Source: Kribbella catacumbae DSM 19601 (lineage in GTDB: Bacteria; Actinomycetota; Actinomycetes; Propionibacteriales; Kribbellaceae). Taken from it: a stretch of 64,000 bases of DNA. The notes under the pieces were generated by a model. That model had not been told where the DNA came from and ran no database searches. It saw nothing but the letters and a program-made list of their open reading frames with translations. Below are positions 1 to 8,520 of this stretch, in pieces (position 1 is the stretch's first letter; each line of letters opens with the position of its first letter). The translations under genes were made by a program, and so were the position numbers. The stretch covers positions 248,001 to 312,000 of the forward strand of contig NZ_AQUZ01000001.1 of NCBI RefSeq assembly GCF_000372465.1, given 5' to 3'.

Positions 1-643
1 CCTGGCGGTCGCTGAACGTGGACGCCGCACGTAACCCCTGCGGACGGATCCGGGCGAGCTCAACCCGCACTGCCTCGAGGTCAGTTGGGACCTGGCGCGG
101 CCCGAGCGGCCCGACCACCGGCTGTCCGTCGGGGCTCAGCAGGAGCGACGTGGCGTCCAGCAGCCGCGCCAGCCGCTCGGCGACCGCCCAGGAGGCATCG
201 ACCTGCATCGCCGCCGTGGTCAGCTGGCGCTGCGACTCGAGGGCCAACCGGGCATCGGCCGCATCGCGCTTCTCGATGAGTCGGGCGGCGGCCCGGCTCA
301 CCGCCACGAACGCCGTCGCACGCGGAACCTCGATCAGATTGAGGCCGTGCTGCTCGCAGGCGCGCACCAACGCTGCCGGTACCCGGCTGTGCGTCAGGCC
401 AACTCCGAGCGCCAGCCCTGCGACCCCGGCCTCGACCAGGCGCTCCACGTAGGCCGGCCACTGGGACCGCCAGCCCTTCGTGGCCAGGCCGGTAGTCAGC
501 AACAGCTCGCCGCCCTCGAGGAACGGACCGGGATCCTCGAGCTCGCTCGTGGCCACCCACCGAAGCTCGCGATCCGCGCGCGGCAGGTGCACGGCGCGCA
601 GTCCGAGCTCGCGCTGCCGGAGGATGAGGGCGATGTCGACCAT
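1..643 (-). CDS. PucR-family transcriptional regulator, N-terminal part (cut by left window edge)
   Basis: The minus frame starting at the ATG at 643-641 reads MVDIALILRQRELGLRAVHL and continues for 214 codons to the window edge. The segment with WVATSELEDPGPFLEGGE and LLTTGLATK is characteristic of the PucR N-terminal ligand-sensing domain (purine catabolism regulator family), followed by an alpha-helical linker. The C-terminal PucR HTH lies outside the window. The gene is divergent from gabT/gabD, and PucR-type regulators commonly control adjacent nitrogen-compound catabolic genes, so control of GABA use is a reasonable inference. An inverted repeat (655-682) sits between the two genes. The longer minus frame over 81-659 is out of frame with these motifs and is a shadow. 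Confidence 0.8.
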   Translation of the reverse strand, partial: MVDIALILRQRELGLRAVHLPRADRELRWVATSELEDPGPFLEGGELLLTTGLATKGWRSQWPAYVERLVEAGVAGLALGVGLTHSRVPAALVRACEQHGLNLIEVPRATAFVAVSRAAARLIEKRDAADARLALESQRQLTTAAMQVDASWAVAERLARLLDATSLLLSPDGQPVVGPLGPRQVPTDLEAVRVELARIRPQGLRAASTFSDRQ

Positions 644-654
644 GGTGACAGTTT

Positions 655-682
655 TGCACAATGGACCCAGCAAGATTGTGCA
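655..682. promoter_or_regulatory. Inverted repeat in the pucR-gabT intergenic region (candidate operator)
   Basis: TGCACAAT (655-662) and ATTGTGCA (675-682) form a perfect 8-bp inverted repeat with a 12-bp spacer. The half-site centres are 20 bp apart, about two helical turns, which suits a dimeric regulator. It lies 12 bp upstream of the regulator start codon and 45 bp upstream of the gabT start. Its assignment as the binding site of the adjacent PucR regulator is inference. Confidence 0.5.
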
Positions 683-727
683 GCTTCGACCGAGCGGAAG
701 CAGCTGCCGCGATCTACCGTCCACTGC

Positions 728-2065
728 ATGAACGATCACCTCATCGGAGGCCCCGCGCTCCCCCAGGAACGTCGCCTCGTCACCGCGATCCCCGGCCCCG
801 AGTCGGCCCGTCTCCATGCCCGCAAGGCGGCCGCCGTCGCGGCCGGCGTGGGCACGACCCTTCCCGTGTACACCGTCGCCGCCGGTGGCGGCGTGATCGT
901 CGATGCCGACGGCAACTCGCTGATCGACCTCGGGTCCGGCATCGCCGTGACAACCGTCGGCAACAGCGCCCCAGCCGTGGTCGACGCTGTGACTGAGCAG
1001 CTGCAGGCGTTCACCCACACCTGCTTCATGGTCACGCCGTACGACGGCTACGTCCGCGTCGCCGAGAAGCTCAACGAGCTCACCCCCGGCAGCCACGAGA
1101 AGCGCACCGCGCTGTTCAACTCCGGCGCCGAGGCCGTGGAGAACGCGGTCAAGATCGCCCGGGCTTTCACGAAACGACAGGCGGTCGTCGTGTTCGACCA
1201 CGCCTACCACGGGCGCACCAACCTCACGATGGCGATGACCGCGAAGAACATGCCCTACAAGCACGGCTTCGGCCCCTTCGCGTCCGAGATCTACCGGGCC
1301 CCGCTCTCCTACGCGTTCCGCGACGGCGGGCTCTCCGGCGAGGCAGCGGCCTTCCGCGCGATCGACCTGATCGAGAAGCAGGTCGGCGCCGGGAACCTGG
1401 CCGCCGTGGTGATCGAGCCCATTCAGGGCGAGGGCGGATTCATCGTGCCCGCCGACGGTTTTCTGCCCCTGTTGGTGCAGTGGTGCCACGACAACGGCGT
1501 GGTCTTCGTGGCTGACGAGGTGCAGACCGGGTTCGCCCGCACTGGTGAGCTGTTCGCCTGCGACCACGAGGCAGTCGTACCCGACCTGATTGTCACCGCG
1601 AAGGGCATCGCCGGCGGTCTTCCGCTGTCGGCTGTCACCGGCCGGGCGGAGATCATGGACGCAGTGAACGTCGGTGGGCTCGGGGGCACGTACGGCGGGA
1701 ACCCACTGGCGTGTGCCGCTGCCCTCGCCGTCATCGAGACCATCGCAACGGAAGATCTGGTCGGCCGGGCCCGCATGATCGGCAAGACCATGGTCGAGCG
1801 CCTGCACGGCTTCGCCGACCCGCGCATCGGCGACGTCCGCGGGCGCGGCGCCATGGTCGCCGTCGAGCTGGTCGAGCCGGGGACCACTAACCCCGACCCC
1901 GACCTGACCCGAGCAGTCGCCGCCGCCGCGCACGCCCAGGGCGTCGTCGTCCTGACCTGCGGCACCTACGGGAACGTACTGCGCTTCCTGCCGCCGCTGT
2001 CCATGCCGGACCACCTGCTCTTCGAGGCCTTCGACGTCCTCGAGCAGGTCTTCCGGGAGAACTGA
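728..2065 (+). CDS. gabT: 4-aminobutyrate aminotransferase
   Basis: This 445-aa protein is a PLP-dependent class III aminotransferase that converts GABA and 2-oxoglutarate into succinate semialdehyde and glutamate. It has the expected length and motifs: the FNSGAEAVENAVKIAR PLP-phosphate region, HGRTNL, the IEPIQGEGGF segment, DEVQTGFARTG with the PLP-binding Asp, and ITAKG-like VTAKGIAGG with the Schiff-base Lys. The frame is open upstream to 347, but family homology begins near the ATG at 728, so that start was chosen. No strong ribosome-binding site precedes it, so a nearby alternative start or a leaderless transcript is possible. The gene is followed after 27 bp by gabD, and the substrate is the end product of the converging agmatine/putrescine operon. 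Confidence 0.92.
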   Translation: MNDHLIGGPALPQERRLVTAIPGPESARLHARKAAAVAAGVGTTLPVYTVAAGGGVIVDADGNSLIDLGSGIAVTTVGNSAPAVVDAVTEQLQAFTHTCFMVTPYDGYVRVAEKLNELTPGSHEKRTALFNSGAEAVENAVKIARAFTKRQAVVVFDHAYHGRTNLTMAMTAKNMPYKHGFGPFASEIYRAPLSYAFRDGGLSGEAAAFRAIDLIEKQVGAGNLAAVVIEPIQGEGGFIVPADGFLPLLVQWCHDNGVVFVADEVQTGFARTGELFACDHEAVVPDLIVTAKGIAGGLPLSAVTGRAEIMDAVNVGGLGGTYGGNPLACAAALAVIETIATEDLVGRARMIGKTMVERLHGFADPRIGDVRGRGAMVAVELVEPGTTNPDPDLTRAVAAAAHAQGVVVLTCGTYGNVLRFLPPLSMPDHLLFEAFDVLEQVFREN

Positions 2066-2092
2066 CGACCTATCCGCCCGAACGGAGCCACC

Positions 2093-3457
2093 ATGACCAT
2101 CACCACGACCGCCACCTTCGAGGTACACGACCCGGCGACCACCCGCGTGATTGCCGAGGTCGCCGACGCCACGACCGCTGACGCGACCGCCGCCGTCGAC
2201 GCCGCTGCGGCAGCCTTCCCGGCGTGGGCAGCGACCGCTCCCCGGGTGCGCGCCGAGATCCTGCGCCGCGCGTACGAGCTGATCGTCGCGGACACCGACC
2301 GGCTGGCCGCCCTGATCACCTCCGAGAACGGCAAGACCGACGCGGACGCCCGCGCCGAGGTCGCCTACGCCGCCGAGTTCTTCCGCTGGTTCTCCGAAGA
2401 GGCAGTGCGCACCGACGGAGAGTACGGCGCCTCTCCCGCCGGCAGGACCCGCACCATCGTCACCCACAAACCGGTCGGCGTGGCTGCTCTGGTGACCCCG
2501 TGGAACTTCCCCGCGGCGATGGCGACCCGCAAGATCGCCCCAGCGCTCGCCGCAGGCTGCACCGTGGTCCTCAAGCCGGCCGCCGAGACCCCGCTCACCG
2601 CACTCGCGATCGCGGACCTGTTGAACGAGGCCGGCGTGCCCGACGGTGTGGTCAACGTGGTCACGACCACGGCCGCCGGCGAGGTGGTGAGTACCTGGCT
2701 CGAGGACCCGAGGGTCCGCAAGCTCTCCTTCACCGGGTCGACCGGCGTCGGCCGGGTCCTGCTGAAACAGGCAGCCGACCGGGTGCTGAACAGCAGCATG
2801 GAGCTCGGCGGTAACGCTCCCTTCGTGGTCACCGCCGACGCCGACCTCGACGCTGCGGTCGCCGGCGCGATGATCGCCAAGTTCCGCAACGCGGGGCAGG
2901 CCTGCACGGCTGCCAACCGGTTCTTGGTGCACGCGGACGTGGCCGACGAGTTCGTGGCCCGCTTCGGCGCGATCGTCGACGGCCTGGAGGTCGCTCCAAT
3001 GATCAACGCCAAGGCCGTCGCCGGCGTCGCCGCCCTCGTCGACGAGGCGGTCGCGGCCGGTGCCCGAGTCGCGCACCGCGGCCCCACTGGCGAACGCGGC
3101 TGGTTCCACCCGGCCATGCTTCTGACCGGCGTACTCCCGTCCATGCGGATCGCCCGCGAGGAGGTCTTCGGACCCGTCGTCCCAGTGATCACCTGGACCG
3201 ACGAGGCGGAACTGGTTGCCCTTGCCAACGACAGCGAGTACGGCCTGGCCGCCTACGTGTACGCCGGGCGGCTCCAGGATGCGCTGCGTATCGCCGAGGC
3301 ATTCGACGCTGGGATGGTCGGCGTGAACCGGGGAGTCGTCTCCGACCCGTCCACGCCGTTCGGAGGCGTCAAGCAGAGCGGGCTGGGCCGCGAGGGCGCC
3401 CGCGACGGGATCCGTGCGTTCCAGGAGACCCAGTACTTCAGCGTGGACTGGTCATGA
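2093..3457 (+). CDS. gabD: Succinate-semialdehyde dehydrogenase, NAD(P)+
   Basis: A 454-aa aldehyde dehydrogenase that oxidises succinate semialdehyde to succinate, completing the GABA shunt started by GabT. Visible ALDH signatures are VTPWNFPAAM, the FTGSTGVGR cofactor loop, MELGGNAPF with the general-base Glu, and NAGQACTAANR with the nucleophilic Cys. The C-terminal TPFGGVKQSGLGREG motif is typical of GabD-type enzymes. A GGAG ribosome-binding site lies five bases before the ATG. The stop codon overlaps the following flavoprotein start (ATGA), so the two are translationally coupled. Confidence 0.92.
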   Translation: MTITTTATFEVHDPATTRVIAEVADATTADATAAVDAAAAAFPAWAATAPRVRAEILRRAYELIVADTDRLAALITSENGKTDADARAEVAYAAEFFRWFSEEAVRTDGEYGASPAGRTRTIVTHKPVGVAALVTPWNFPAAMATRKIAPALAAGCTVVLKPAAETPLTALAIADLLNEAGVPDGVVNVVTTTAAGEVVSTWLEDPRVRKLSFTGSTGVGRVLLKQAADRVLNSSMELGGNAPFVVTADADLDAAVAGAMIAKFRNAGQACTAANRFLVHADVADEFVARFGAIVDGLEVAPMINAKAVAGVAALVDEAVAAGARVAHRGPTGERGWFHPAMLLTGVLPSMRIAREEVFGPVVPVITWTDEAELVALANDSEYGLAAYVYAGRLQDALRIAEAFDAGMVGVNRGVVSDPSTPFGGVKQSGLGREGARDGIRAFQETQYFSVDWS

Positions 3458-4737
3458 GGACCCGGACACGCAAGCGGGTCGTGGTGGCGGGAGGCGGCTA
3501 CGCCGGCCTGACCACCGCCCGGCGCCTGGTCCGGGCGGGCTGCGACGTCACGGTCGTCAACCCGAACGGTTACATGACCTACCAGCCCCTGCTCCCGGAG
3601 CTGGCCGCCGGGACCGTCCAGGCCTCGCACGTGGTGGTCCCGTTGCGCACAGCACTCGGCAGCGCCCGCATCCTCACTGGCAGCCTCACCGGGGTCGACA
3701 CAGCAGCCCGCGTGGCGGTGTGCCGGGCGGCCGATGGCACCGAGCACCTGCTGGAGTACGACGACCTGGTGCTCGCGCTCGGATCGGTGGCGCGCACGTT
3801 CCCCATCCCTGGCTTGGCCGACCACGCCGTCGGCTTCCGGACGGTCGAGGAGGCGGTCCACCTCGGCAACCGCGTCCTGTCCTGCCTGGAGCTGGCGGCG
3901 TCGACGCCCGACCCAGCCGCCCGCGCACGCGCACTGACCTTCGTCTTCGTCGGCGGTGGCTATGCCGGCGTCGAGGCGCTCGCCGAGCTCGAGGACATGG
4001 TCCGTCGCACCATCCACCGCTACGACGGCCTGGCGATGAACGACAGCCGCTGGGTGCTCGTCGAGGCCGCGCCACGCATCCTCGGCCAGCTGCCCGAGCG
4101 GCTCACGTCGTACGCCGCGGACCGGCTGCAGCGCCGTGGCATCGAGATCCGCACCGGAGTCGCCCTCGACTCGCTGACGCAGGGCCGCGCGTTCCTTGCC
4201 GACGGCACCGAGATCGCCACCGACACCGTCGTCTGGACGGCCGGTGTCGTGGCCCATCCTTTGCTGCGCATGCTCGGCCTACCCTGCGACCAGGCCGGGC
4301 GTGTTCTCACGGACGACCATCTGCGGGTCACCGACCACGTCTGGGCCGTGGGCGACTGCGCGTCGGTGCCCGACGTCGCGACGGGTGACCGTTGCGCACC
4401 AACCGCGCAGCACGCCGTACGGCAGGCGGCCCGGCTGAGCCGGAACCTGCTCGGGAGCCTGCAGCCCTACCGACACAAAGACGCCGGTGCCGTGGCGTCG
4501 CTCGGCCTCCACAAGGGCGTCGCCGAGCTTTACGGCGTACCCGTCCGTGGCTGGCTCGCGTGGATGGTCCACCGGCTCTACCACGGGTCGCGGTTGCCCT
4601 GCTCGCGGCGCAGGCTACTGATCACCCTCGGGTGGCTGCTCGGCTCCCGCGGCCGGGACCCGGTCGCGGTGCCGGCGATCGAGTCCCCGCGCACCCCGCT
4701 TCGCGACGCGATCGCCGCCCAGCAAGGCGCTGCCTGA
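3454..4737 (+). CDS. Type II NADH dehydrogenase-like FAD/NAD(P)-dependent oxidoreductase
   Basis: A 427-aa two-dinucleotide-fold flavoprotein. An N-terminal FAD-binding Rossmann motif (VVAGGGYAGLTTARRL), a second NADH-binding motif (FVFVGGGYAGVEALAEL, about residue 165) and the late FAD motif VWAVGDCAS (about residue 300) are in the usual order for Ndh-type NADH:quinone reductases. The C-terminal part has a hydrophobic, basic-flanked segment (LITLGWLLG) that could be a membrane anchor. It overlaps gabD by 4 nt. Coupling to gabTD suggests it reoxidises NADH produced during GABA oxidation into the quinone pool, which is inference. A generic pyridine-nucleotide disulfide oxidoreductase role cannot be excluded. 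Confidence 0.8.
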   Translation: MRTRTRKRVVVAGGGYAGLTTARRLVRAGCDVTVVNPNGYMTYQPLLPELAAGTVQASHVVVPLRTALGSARILTGSLTGVDTAARVAVCRAADGTEHLLEYDDLVLALGSVARTFPIPGLADHAVGFRTVEEAVHLGNRVLSCLELAASTPDPAARARALTFVFVGGGYAGVEALAELEDMVRRTIHRYDGLAMNDSRWVLVEAAPRILGQLPERLTSYAADRLQRRGIEIRTGVALDSLTQGRAFLADGTEIATDTVVWTAGVVAHPLLRMLGLPCDQAGRVLTDDHLRVTDHVWAVGDCASVPDVATGDRCAPTAQHAVRQAARLSRNLLGSLQPYRHKDAGAVASLGLHKGVAELYGVPVRGWLAWMVHRLYHGSRLPCSRRRLLITLGWLLGSRGRDPVAVPAIESPRTPLRDAIAAQQGAA

Positions 4738-4777
4738 TCCGTCAGCTGCCCGCCGGGCACGCGATCAGTACGCGCAC

Positions 4778-6196
4778 TCAGCCGTGTGAGTGCATTACGT
4801 GCTTCACACGGGTGTAGTCCTCCAGCCCGTAGTGGGAGAGGTCCTTTCCGTATCCGCTCTGCTTGAACCCACCGTGCGGCATCTCCGCCACCAGCGGGAT
4901 GTGGGTGTTGACCCACACGCAGCCGAAGTCCAGCTCGATCGAGCAGCGGTGCGCGGTGCCATGGTCGGTGGTCCACACACTCGCGGCGAGGCCGAGGTCG
5001 ACATCGTTGGCAAGCTGGACGGCCTCGGCCTCAGTGCGGAACGTCTGGACGGTCAGCACCGGGCCGAACGTCTCCTGCTGCACTATCGCGTCGTCCTGGC
5101 GTACACCGCCCACGACGGTCGGCGCGTAGAAGTAGCCCTCAGTGCCGACCCGGTGGCCACCGATGAGCACGGTCGCATGAGTGCCGATCGAGTCCACGAC
5201 TGCCGAGACCCGCTCGAACTGATGAACGTTGTTGAGCGGCCCATAGAGCGCCTCATGGTCTGACGGGGGTCCCGTGCGTACCTGCGAGACAGCTTCGACC
5301 AGCAACTGCTGGAACTGCTCGGCGATCTGCTCCTGCACCAGCACCCGCGTGGCAGCGGTGCAATCCTGGCCGGCATTGAACAAGCCGGCGCTGACGACGC
5401 CTTCCACGGTCGCCGTCAGGTCAGTGTCCGCGAAGACCAGCACCGGCGCCTTGCCACCGAGCTCGAGGTGCACCCGCTTGACGTCAGCCGCCGCCGACGT
5501 GGCAACTGCCTTTCCGGCCGCGGTCGAACCCGTGATGGACACCATCGCCGCGTCCGGGTGCGACACGACGAGGCGGCCGGTGTCACGGTCGCCGCAGACG
5601 ACGTTGAGCACGCCCGGCGGCAGCACGTCGGCGGCGATCTCGCCCAGCAGGGAGGCGGTCGCGGGAGTGGTGTCCGAAGGCTTGAGCACCACGGTGTTGC
5701 CCGCGGCGAGTGCCGGCGCGACCTTCCAGATCGCCATCATGAACGGGTAGTTCCACGGCGTCACCTGGCCGATGACCCCGACCGGCTCGCGGCGCACGTA
5801 CGACGTGTGCCCGGCGAGGTACTCACCCGCCGCGGCACCCTCCAGGGACCGGGCGGCTCCGGCGAAGAAGCGCAGCTGGTCGAGGGCCACCGCGATCTCC
5901 TCCGTACGCGTGAGCTCGACCGGCTTTCCGGTGTTCGCCACCTCCGCCGCGACGAGCTCCTCCGACCGTGCCTCGAGGGCGTCTGCCAGGCCGAGCAGGG
6001 CCTTCTGCCGCTCGGCCGGTGTGGTCCGTCGCCAGGTCGCGAAGGCGCGGGTCGCCGCTGCGTAGGCCGCTGCCACGTCCACCTCGCCAGAGAGCGCGGC
6101 GACGTCGTACGACTTGCCGGTCGACGGGTCCACGACGTCGCTGACCCGTCCGTCCTTCGCCTCGCAGAGCTGTCCGTCGATGACGTTCCTGATCAT
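4778..6196 (-). CDS. Gamma-aminobutyraldehyde dehydrogenase (aldehyde dehydrogenase family)
   Basis: A 472-aa ALDH that most resembles PatD/YdcW-type aminobutyraldehyde dehydrogenases. Motifs visible are VTPWNYPFMMAIWK, the SITGSTAAGKAV cofactor loop, HLELGGKAPV with the general-base Glu, and FNAGQDCTAATR with the catalytic Cys. The NAGQDCTA form is typical of the aminobutyraldehyde group. It is the last gene of the polyamine operon, 24 bp after the putrescine oxidase stop, with an AAGGAGGA ribosome-binding site. Expected role: 4-aminobutanal (delta-1-pyrroline) plus NAD+ to GABA, feeding gabT on the opposite strand. Betaine-aldehyde dehydrogenase is the main alternative; context favours aminobutanal. 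Confidence 0.85.
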   Translation of the reverse strand: MIRNVIDGQLCEAKDGRVSDVVDPSTGKSYDVAALSGEVDVAAAYAAATRAFATWRRTTPAERQKALLGLADALEARSEELVAAEVANTGKPVELTRTEEIAVALDQLRFFAGAARSLEGAAAGEYLAGHTSYVRREPVGVIGQVTPWNYPFMMAIWKVAPALAAGNTVVLKPSDTTPATASLLGEIAADVLPPGVLNVVCGDRDTGRLVVSHPDAAMVSITGSTAAGKAVATSAAADVKRVHLELGGKAPVLVFADTDLTATVEGVVSAGLFNAGQDCTAATRVLVQEQIAEQFQQLLVEAVSQVRTGPPSDHEALYGPLNNVHQFERVSAVVDSIGTHATVLIGGHRVGTEGYFYAPTVVGGVRQDDAIVQQETFGPVLTVQTFRTEAEAVQLANDVDLGLAASVWTTDHGTAHRCSIELDFGCVWVNTHIPLVAEMPHGGFKQSGYGKDLSHYGLEDYTRVKHVMHSHG

Positions 6197-6220
6197 GCTG
6201 TCCTCCTTGCTTTGAAGCGT

Positions 6221-7567
6221 TCAGCGTCCAGAAAGGACGCACTGGGCGAGCTCGGTGCCGATCCGGACGGCGCCGTCGACGTGCTGGAAGCCCAGCCCCG
6301 AAACGTCGCTGGTACCGAACTCGATCGGCCCCACCGGCTCCCGGAGCACGCGGCCGTACCGGGTGAGCCCACCGACGTCGAAGCTGGTGCCGTACGCGCC
6401 GCCGGTGAGCTCCTGGTGCTGCCAATCGCTCTCGACGTACGTCGTGGGCGCGAGGGCTTGCTCGCCGAAGTAGGTCGCCAGTGACGACAGCACCTGTTCC
6501 CGGCGCTGGTCGGCGGACAGAGCCCCGATCCGATCCGCCGACTCGTCGGACACGAAGCCGACGAGGTGCCCGGTCGCGTAGCCCTCGGGGGTGTTGTCGT
6601 AGACCTCGTGGACCAGCTGGTAGGGCCCGAATCCGGTGCCGCTCAGGCCCACCTCCCGCCAGAACGGCGCCGGGTATTCGACCTGCACCTTGATCACCAG
6701 CCCGAAGGACTGGTGCTCGCGGGCGTGCCGGTGCTCGGCAGGCAGCTCCGGGGTGAACCGGATGCGGCGAACCAGCGGCGGCGGTACGGCGAGGACCACG
6801 CTCCTGGCCCTGAGCCGCTCCTGGCCCACCACGACGGTCGCGCCGTCGGCGTCGTACTCGATCGCGGTGACGTCCTGGCACAGCCGCACCCGGTCGCCCA
6901 GGCGTCGGGCCAACTCGAGCGGCACCGAGGCCAGCCCACCGGCCACACGGCGGTCGAGGATGAAGTCGGCCTCCACCAGGTGCCGGAACGAGCCCGCACT
7001 AGCCGCCATCAGGAGGGCCTGCAGCGCCGAGAATGCCCAGGCCGGCTTGGTCAGCATCGCGGGCCCGACGTAGAGCGCGATGTTGTCGCGAGCCTCTACG
7101 TCGTCGCACTGATCTTCCAGCCATTGCTGGAAGGTGATCCGGTCGAGCCGCTGCGCCTCCGGGTGGTCCCACGGCCGGTCCGGGTCGATCTCGGCAACCA
7201 AGTCGTCGAGGGTCTTGGTCAACCGCTCGATCGCCGCGGCGGTCTCGGGCCCGACCGGCAGGTCCTCGCCGTCGAAGCGCTTGGCGTTGCCGCCGCGATC
7301 GACGTACAGGCTGGCGCCGGCGCGGTAGCGCTCGTAGGTCTTCAGCCCCAGCTCCTCGAGCAGCGCCTTGAGGGCGTCCTGGTCGGGCGAGACCCACTGG
7401 CCGCCGATCTCGAACAGCGACCCGTCGTGGAGCTCGCTGCGCAGCCGGCCGCCCACGCGGTCCCGGGCTTCGAGGACGACGACGTCCTGACCGGCCTCGG
7501 CGAGACGCCAGGCGGCGACCAGCCCGGTCACGCCGGCACCCACGACGATGGTGTCGTGCGTTGTCAT
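6221..7567 (-). CDS. puo: Flavin monoamine oxidase, putrescine oxidase-like
   Basis: A 448-aa FAD amine oxidase of the MAO family. The N-terminus holds the FAD-binding GAGVTGLVAAWRLAEAG motif and the RVGGRLRS loop, followed by GGQWVSPDQD typical of MAO/putrescine oxidase. The C-terminal EFGTSDVSGLGFQHVDGAV region is the FAD-contacting segment, although the usual GYMEGA form is replaced. It oxidises primary amines to aldehyde, ammonia and peroxide. Placement between N-carbamoylputrescine amidase and an aminobutyraldehyde dehydrogenase strongly favours putrescine as the substrate. The start overlaps the aguB stop by 4 nt and has a GGAGG site. Confidence 0.82.
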   Translation of the reverse strand: MTTHDTIVVGAGVTGLVAAWRLAEAGQDVVVLEARDRVGGRLRSELHDGSLFEIGGQWVSPDQDALKALLEELGLKTYERYRAGASLYVDRGGNAKRFDGEDLPVGPETAAAIERLTKTLDDLVAEIDPDRPWDHPEAQRLDRITFQQWLEDQCDDVEARDNIALYVGPAMLTKPAWAFSALQALLMAASAGSFRHLVEADFILDRRVAGGLASVPLELARRLGDRVRLCQDVTAIEYDADGATVVVGQERLRARSVVLAVPPPLVRRIRFTPELPAEHRHAREHQSFGLVIKVQVEYPAPFWREVGLSGTGFGPYQLVHEVYDNTPEGYATGHLVGFVSDESADRIGALSADQRREQVLSSLATYFGEQALAPTTYVESDWQHQELTGGAYGTSFDVGGLTRYGRVLREPVGPIEFGTSDVSGLGFQHVDGAVRIGTELAQCVLSGR

Positions 7568-8520
7568 CGGGTCGCCTCCGTTGCCACCAGCGCGCCGTAC
7601 GTGTCGGGTCGCCTGGTTTGCAGGAACGGGAAGAGATCGAGCCAGTCGCGTCGGTGCCCGAGATCGAGAGTCGCCACCAGGGCACAGTCGCCCTCGCGGT
7701 CGGCCTGCACGAGCACCCGGCCGTACGGGTCGCTGATGAACGACGAGCCGTAGAAGCTGATCAGACCCTCGTCACCCCAGCGATTGGGGACGACCATGAA
7801 CAGCCCGTTCGCGATGCCGTTGCCGACGATCACGTTCTGCCACAGCGGCTGCGTGTCGAACTCCGGGTGGTCGGGTTCGGAGCCGATCGCGGTCGGGTAG
7901 GCCAGGATCTCCGCGTCGGCGAGCGAGTAGGCCCGCGCCAACTCGGGGAACCACTGGTCCCAGCAGGTCGGCAGCCCCAGGCGTGGGGCGCCCGGCAGGT
8001 CTACGGTGTGCACCGGGTAAGGCGTCTCCGCCGGCCCCGGCCGGAAGTAGAGGTCCTCGTAGTAGCCCGCCGTGACCGGGATGTGCAGCTTGCGGGTTCG
8101 GGCCACGCGGCTGCCGTCCGGAGCGACCAGGATCGCGGTGTTGAACCCGAGCCCGTCATCGGCGTCCGAGCGCTCGTAGAGCGAGGCGTGCACGTGGACA
8201 CCGTGTGCTCGCGCCGCAGCAGCGGCGAACGTGTAGGTCGGGCCGCCCTCGAGCGGCTCGGCCAGGTCCGCCGGTACGCCGTCGGGCTTGGTGTCGGCCG
8301 GGTAGCGCGACAGCGTGAGCTCGGGCAGAAACACGATCGAGGCGCCGGCGGAGGCAACCGTCGCCACCCCGTCCATCAGCGTGGCGACGTGTTCCTCGGG
8401 GTCGGCAGCCCAGTGCATCTGGATCAGGCCGACGGTGACCCGGCGGTTGTCCTGCTCGGCGGATCCGGGAATGGACGGCCGGGCGAGGGACGACTGGGCC
8501 GCGGCGACTTTCAGCTTCAT
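7564..8520 (-). CDS. aguB: N-carbamoylputrescine amidase (carbon-nitrogen hydrolase)
   Basis: A 318-aa nitrilase-superfamily amidase. The catalytic triad is visible: Glu in FLPELTLSRY, Lys in RTRKLHIP, and Cys in LPTCWDQWFPE, the last being the sequence typical of N-carbamoylputrescine amidases. It converts N-carbamoylputrescine to putrescine, CO2 and ammonia. Compared with plant and Pseudomonas AguB it carries about 27 extra N-terminal residues before VTVGLIQMHW. An internal GTG there is an alternative start, but the ATG overlapping the aguA stop has an AAGGAAG site. Genes flank it by 4-nt overlaps on both sides. Confidence 0.9.
   Translation of the reverse strand: MKLKVAAAQSSLARPSIPGSAEQDNRRVTVGLIQMHWAADPEEHVATLMDGVATVASAGASIVFLPELTLSRYPADTKPDGVPADLAEPLEGGPTYTFAAAAARAHGVHVHASLYERSDADDGLGFNTAILVAPDGSRVARTRKLHIPVTAGYYEDLYFRPGPAETPYPVHTVDLPGAPRLGLPTCWDQWFPELARAYSLADAEILAYPTAIGSEPDHPEFDTQPLWQNVIVGNGIANGLFMVVPNRWGDEGLISFYGSSFISDPYGRVLVQADREGDCALVATLDLGHRRDWLDLFPFLQTRRPDTYGALVATEATR

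Noticed and set aside
81..659. 192-codon minus frame at the left edge
   Set aside because: Arg/Ala-rich; the neighbouring minus frame carries the PucR motifs.
347..727. N-terminal extension of the gabT frame
   Set aside because: Translation lacks aminotransferase similarity and overlaps the divergent PucR regulator; homology begins at 728.
4747..4759. TGCCC-GCC-GGGCA between convergent Ndh-like and aldehyde dehydrogenase genes
   Set aside because: 5-bp stem with a 3-nt loop is too weak to call a terminator.
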